Below are positions 61,463 through 64,000 of a stretch of DNA of 64,000 nucleotides, one piece after another. The stretch covers positions 788,554 through 852,553 of the forward strand of contig CAJTAT010000001.1 in NCBI GenBank assembly GCA_910574475.1, written 5' to 3'. The position numbers and the translations under genes were made by a program. The notes beneath the pieces were generated by a model. That model made no database searches, was not told the origin of the DNA, and worked only from the letters and a program-made list of their open reading frames with translations. The stretch comes from Clostridia bacterium (lineage in GTDB: Bacteria > Bacillota > Clostridia > Lachnospirales > Lachnospiraceae). Numbering within the stretch: the stretch's first letter is position 1; every line of letters starts with the position of its first letter.

Positions 61463-62698
61463 CTATAACAATTTAAGCAGTTCCATATACCAGCTATCCC
61501 GTATGCCTTCATAGGGAATCTGTACTATACTGCCTCTTGAACCTCTTTCATATATACAAGTTTCCGCTGCACCAGCTAAACCCGGCAGTTTATAAAATCC
61601 GCCAAAAACAATCCATATTTCTCCGTCTGCATCATTTTCTTCTAAAAAATTCTCAAAGGCATCTCGCTCAACATAAACATACCTGTCATCATATGAAATT
61701 ATTTCTCTAAGTTTTTCGGTATCGTAAGAAACTATTCCGGGTTCTCCGTCATAATTTCCAACCATGATATCTTTACTTTCATTGCACCGTGCATAGGAAT
61801 GGGTATGTACCGCCAGCAGCATAACCACAATTATCAGAGAAACTATGGCTACCATGCCCATGCACAGTTTTTTCCGGTATGGGCGGAAACCTGCAATCTC
61901 GCCCATCCGCCTTTTCATGTCTGCAAATTCCTTTTCCCCGGCATAGGTGACGGCGGGCGGCGTACCCTCTGTCCCAGAGCGCAGCAGTTTCAGGGTTTTC
62001 AGCAGCACCATGCCATATTCATGCGCCGGCTTCCCGCTGCTCTGTATGCACACCCTGTCGCAAATATCCTCCAAATCCGCCCGGAACTGTTTCTGGAAGA
62101 TTGTCAGCAACGGGTTCACCCATAAGAGGCACCGCAGGATATCCCATGCAAGCCCAAACCATAAATGCCCCAATCGGATATGCGTCCGCTCATGCTGTAC
62201 AACAGCTTTTAATTCATCCTGGCTGTAACTCCCCCATACCACTTTAGGAATGACAATCTTTGGTTTCAGCAGCCCAACTGTAAACGGCGTCACATTCATG
62301 TCTGTAATCCTGACCTGCATATTATCCAGAGAAACCTTTTCCATCCCGGCAACCGACTTCCGGAGGCGCAGCCGCTTTCCGAATATACAGACAGCAGCTA
62401 TAAGGATGCCCGCCATATAAATGCGGTCAGCCCACAGGCAGGTCATGGTTCCATGCGTTATCCGGCCTGTTATTCTCACCACTGCCTTATTCTCATAAAA
62501 CAGCTTCAGCTTTCCAAGAAACGGGATGAGCAGGAAGGATGACCATAACAGCCCCCTTATGAATGTCCGTCTTGAAAAAAGCATCTTCCGGAGCAGCATC
62601 ACCAGTCCGAGCAGCAAAAAGGAAAAAGCCGCACACCGCACAAGCTGGGTGGCATAATATGCCGCGCAGAAATCCAAAAGGCTGCCCCAGTCAGGCAT
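61463..62698 (-). CDS. BlaR1/MecR1-like M56 membrane metallopeptidase
   Basis: A 411-aa sensor-peptidase: four membrane helices (about 18-40, 48-68, 92-108, 285-305) and a cytosolic gluzincin motif HERTH in VVQHERTHIRLGH. The extracellular C-terminal part is only about 100 residues (YARCNESKDIMVGNYDGEPG) and lacks the penicillin-binding SxxK/KTG sensor of true BlaR1. It therefore senses something other than a beta-lactam. It overlaps the BlaI-type repressor gene by 8 nt; the ATG at 62698 is preferred over a GTG at 62707. Confidence 0.87.
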   Translation of the reverse strand: MPDWGSLLDFCAAYYATQLVRCAAFSFLLLGLVMLLRKMLFSRRTFIRGLLWSSFLLIPFLGKLKLFYENKAVVRITGRITHGTMTCLWADRIYMAGILIAAVCIFGKRLRLRKSVAGMEKVSLDNMQVRITDMNVTPFTVGLLKPKIVIPKVVWGSYSQDELKAVVQHERTHIRLGHLWFGLAWDILRCLLWVNPLLTIFQKQFRADLEDICDRVCIQSSGKPAHEYGMVLLKTLKLLRSGTEGTPPAVTYAGEKEFADMKRRMGEIAGFRPYRKKLCMGMVAIVSLIIVVMLLAVHTHSYARCNESKDIMVGNYDGEPGIVSYDTEKLREIISYDDRYVYVERDAFENFLEENDADGEIWIVFGGFYKLPGLAGAAETCIYERGSRGSIVQIPYEGIRDSWYMELLKLL

Positions 62699-63116
62699 GG
62701 GGTTCACCCTTTTTATCCGTGGATTCTGTCCCCCGCTCCTTGCTTTTCTCCAGAATCTCCTCCAGCTCTTTTATCTGCTCATCCGTCAGTGCGAAGCTCT
62801 GCAAAAGCGCCGCCATTGCATTTGTCCCGCTGCCGGAAAAATAGCTGTCCACAAACTTCCTGCTTTTCTCCTTTACACATTCCTCCCTTGACCTCTGCAC
62901 ATAATAGTGGTAAACCCTTGAATCATGCTCATCCACCGTGTATCCGAGGATGTCCTTCTGGTTCAGGCGGTTCATCAGCACCCGCACCATCCTCATCGAC
63001 ATATCCACATTCCCCTGCATCCTCTTGTAGACCTCGGAGGATGTCAAAGGCTCCCCGCACGCCCACAGGACTTCCATGATCTGCCATTCACTCGGTGTAA
63101 TCTCTTCCTTTGCCAT
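62691..63116 (-). CDS. BlaI/MecI-type repressor
   Basis: A 141-aa penicillinase-repressor family protein: winged helix ITPSEWQIMEVLWACGEPLT with recognition helix SMRMVRVLMNRLNQK, and a C-terminal dimerisation part with the cleavage-prone region SGTNAMAALLQSF. The partner peptidase downstream presumably destroys it on signal. A perfect inverted repeat overlaps the likely promoter, which fits autorepression. Confidence 0.93.
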   Translation of the reverse strand: MAKEEITPSEWQIMEVLWACGEPLTSSEVYKRMQGNVDMSMRMVRVLMNRLNQKDILGYTVDEHDSRVYHYYVQRSREECVKEKSRKFVDSYFSGSGTNAMAALLQSFALTDEQIKELEEILEKSKERGTESTDKKGEPHA

Positions 63117-63132
63117 ACCGCTTCCTTCCTTT

Positions 63133-63159
63133 CGATATATATTGTCAATTTATATATCG
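63133..63159. promoter_or_regulatory. perfect 27-bp operator dyad of the BlaI-type repressor
   Basis: CGATATATA, 9-nt spacer, TATATATCG: perfect 9-bp arms. A -35 TTGACC (63158-63163) and -10 TATATA separated by 17 nt place the dyad over the promoter on the minus strand, 17 nt from the repressor ATG. Confidence 0.65.
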
Positions 63160-63355
63160 GTCAATTTCCGTTAATTGTTAAGAGACGTTGACGCTTTTAC
63201 ATGATGTAGGTACGAACAGTGAGCAGATGATGGGATATTATTCCCCGCTTTCAACTTATAAATCTTCTTCTGGAATTATCCACTAAAATACCTCTATACC
63301 CTCTGGGTACTCGTGTCATTCGGCGATGCGAAAGAGATATAACCAGATAGACCAA

Positions 63356-63751
63356 TCAGCAGAAGGCGGGCATAAACTTTGCGAACAGGTAAAGCCCGTC
63401 ATCTCCTGCAATCACTTCATGCGGTACGCCTATGGGAAATATGGATATTATGCCCGCTTCATAGGACAATTCCACACCGTTATTTACGCACACGCCCATA
63501 CCAGAAATTACTTCATGCGTTTCCAGTTGTTTCTCATGGATATGGCTGCCAATCTTTTTATTAGGAGCTATCCTCACAAGATGGTAGCTGAATTGTCCGT
63601 CTGTCCTTTCGGATGTGATAATGTGTTTCAGCTCCACGCCTTCAAAAGTAGGATGTTTCGACCACGGGATAGCATCAAATATAACTGTGGCATCTGGTAG
63701 TAGCAGCTTTCCTCCCTCGTTAAATTTTTCAAACAGATTTTTGTAATCCAT
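63356..63751 (-). CDS. cupin-domain protein
   Basis: A 131-aa single-domain cupin: RIAPNKKIGSHIHEKQLETH (motif 1 with two His and Glu) and SIFPIGVPHEVIAG (motif 2 with His), a metal-binding barrel. Ligand or reaction unknown; such proteins sense or isomerise small molecules. The ATG at 63751 has AGGAAG 8-9 nt upstream. Monocistronic, between the BlaI promoter and an insertion sequence. Confidence 0.82.
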   Translation of the reverse strand: MDYKNLFEKFNEGGKLLLPDATVIFDAIPWSKHPTFEGVELKHIITSERTDGQFSYHLVRIAPNKKIGSHIHEKQLETHEVISGMGVCVNNGVELSYEAGIISIFPIGVPHEVIAGDDGLYLFAKFMPAFC

Positions 63752-63874
63752 TTCCAACACTTCCTTTCAAATTTTTTGGCAATTCCTCTGCCTGCCTACA
63801 TCATACCAACAGGCTTATTATTTGAATTGTAAAAAATTGCGGAATACAAAACAGAGCCGATGTATTGTGATGAT

Positions 63875-63932
63875 ATGCTCCCCTTATGGTAGACAGATGA
63901 AATAATAAAACTGTCACTATAAGGAGGAGCAT
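63875..63932. promoter_or_regulatory. hairpin sequestering the transposase ribosome site
   Basis: ATGCTCCCCTTAT (63875-63887) pairs with ATAAGGAGGAGCAT (63919-63932), 13 bp with one bulged A, burying the AGGAGG site of the transposase frame in any transcript entering from the left. Confidence 0.55.
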
Positions 63933-63937
63933 ATTTT

Positions 63938-64000
63938 ATGGGACAACATTCAAAGTACTCTTTTGAAATGAAATTAGATGCCGTTACAAAATATTTGGAG
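63938..64000 (+). CDS. insertion-sequence transposase, N-terminal end (partial)
   Basis: The window ends 21 codons into a frame beginning MGQHSKYSFEMKLDAVTKYL, typical of the helix-turn-helix first product (OrfA) of IS3/IS150-type insertion sequences. AGGAGG lies 11 nt before the ATG. The rest of the element lies outside the window. Confidence 0.7.
   Translation, partial: MGQHSKYSFEMKLDAVTKYLE

Noticed and set aside
1..64000. CRISPR arrays, rRNA genes and prophage structural genes
   Set aside because: No regularly spaced direct repeats, no rRNA-like sequence and no capsid, tail or lysis genes were seen anywhere in the window.

Overview
The window reads as chromosomal DNA of a Gram-positive, spore-forming anaerobe of the class Clostridia, most likely a gut Lachnospiraceae (Blautia / Mediterraneibacter / Dorea-like). 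The evidence is gene content: spoVT and a CwlD-type amidase (sporulation), a flavodiiron-rubredoxin-oxidoreductase fusion and a 2x[4Fe-4S] ferredoxin (anaerobe), class B sortase, L-fucose isomerase, MecA and GdpP (Firmicutes), strong AGGAGG ribosome sites and TTGACA/TATAAT promoters. Genus is not resolved from the sequence alone.

Core region (about 1-40,000). Most genes are on the minus strand: asnB; a response regulator / sensor kinase / lipoprotein operon; spoVT; a second kinase/regulator pair; a niacin-type repressor (NiaR) with an EIIC-like membrane protein; a membrane glycosyltransferase; fucI with a divergent AraC regulator; the rpiB-upp-dCMP deaminase operon; cell-wall and sporulation enzymes; mecA; an orphan GHKL kinase; ferredoxin; dnaB-rplI-gdpP; the flavorubredoxin fusion; rpsF-ssb-rpsR; Sir2, sortase B, a phosphopantetheinyl transferase, an SPFH protein; and a solute-binding lipoprotein followed by a chemoreceptor.

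Degraded region (about 41,000-47,770). Intact azlCD, LexA-boxed dinB, an SRAP peptidase and two paralogous lipoproteins are interleaved with fragments of dinB, an ABC ATPase, an FtsX-type permease and a class D beta-lactamase. It ends in a tRNA-Cys / tRNA-Glu / damaged tRNA-Asn cluster.

Mobile region (about 47,770-64,000). A large serine recombinase opens one element. Next comes a very AT-rich, promoter-to-terminator five-gene operon (50,049-54,454) encoding a Fe-S uracil-DNA-glycosylase-like protein, a PP-loop ATPase, a nucleoside deoxyribosyltransferase-like protein, a trypsin-like protease fused to a helical domain, and a small unknown protein. I know of no described system with this set, and it is the best candidate here for an undescribed (probably anti-phage) system. 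It is flanked by homologous scraps of a recombinase and a small element gene, suggesting two related elements side by side. Beyond it lie mazF, a sigma factor, an HTH regulator, lipoproteins, three co-directional unknown proteins, a BlaI/BlaR1-type pair with a perfect 27-bp dyad, a cupin, and the start of an insertion sequence at the right edge.

Non-coding points of note: two long hairpin elements with covarying stems (8,812-9,303), a structured gene-free block before mecA (21,327-21,600), and a promoter-terminator unit of about 90 nt (43,321-43,446).
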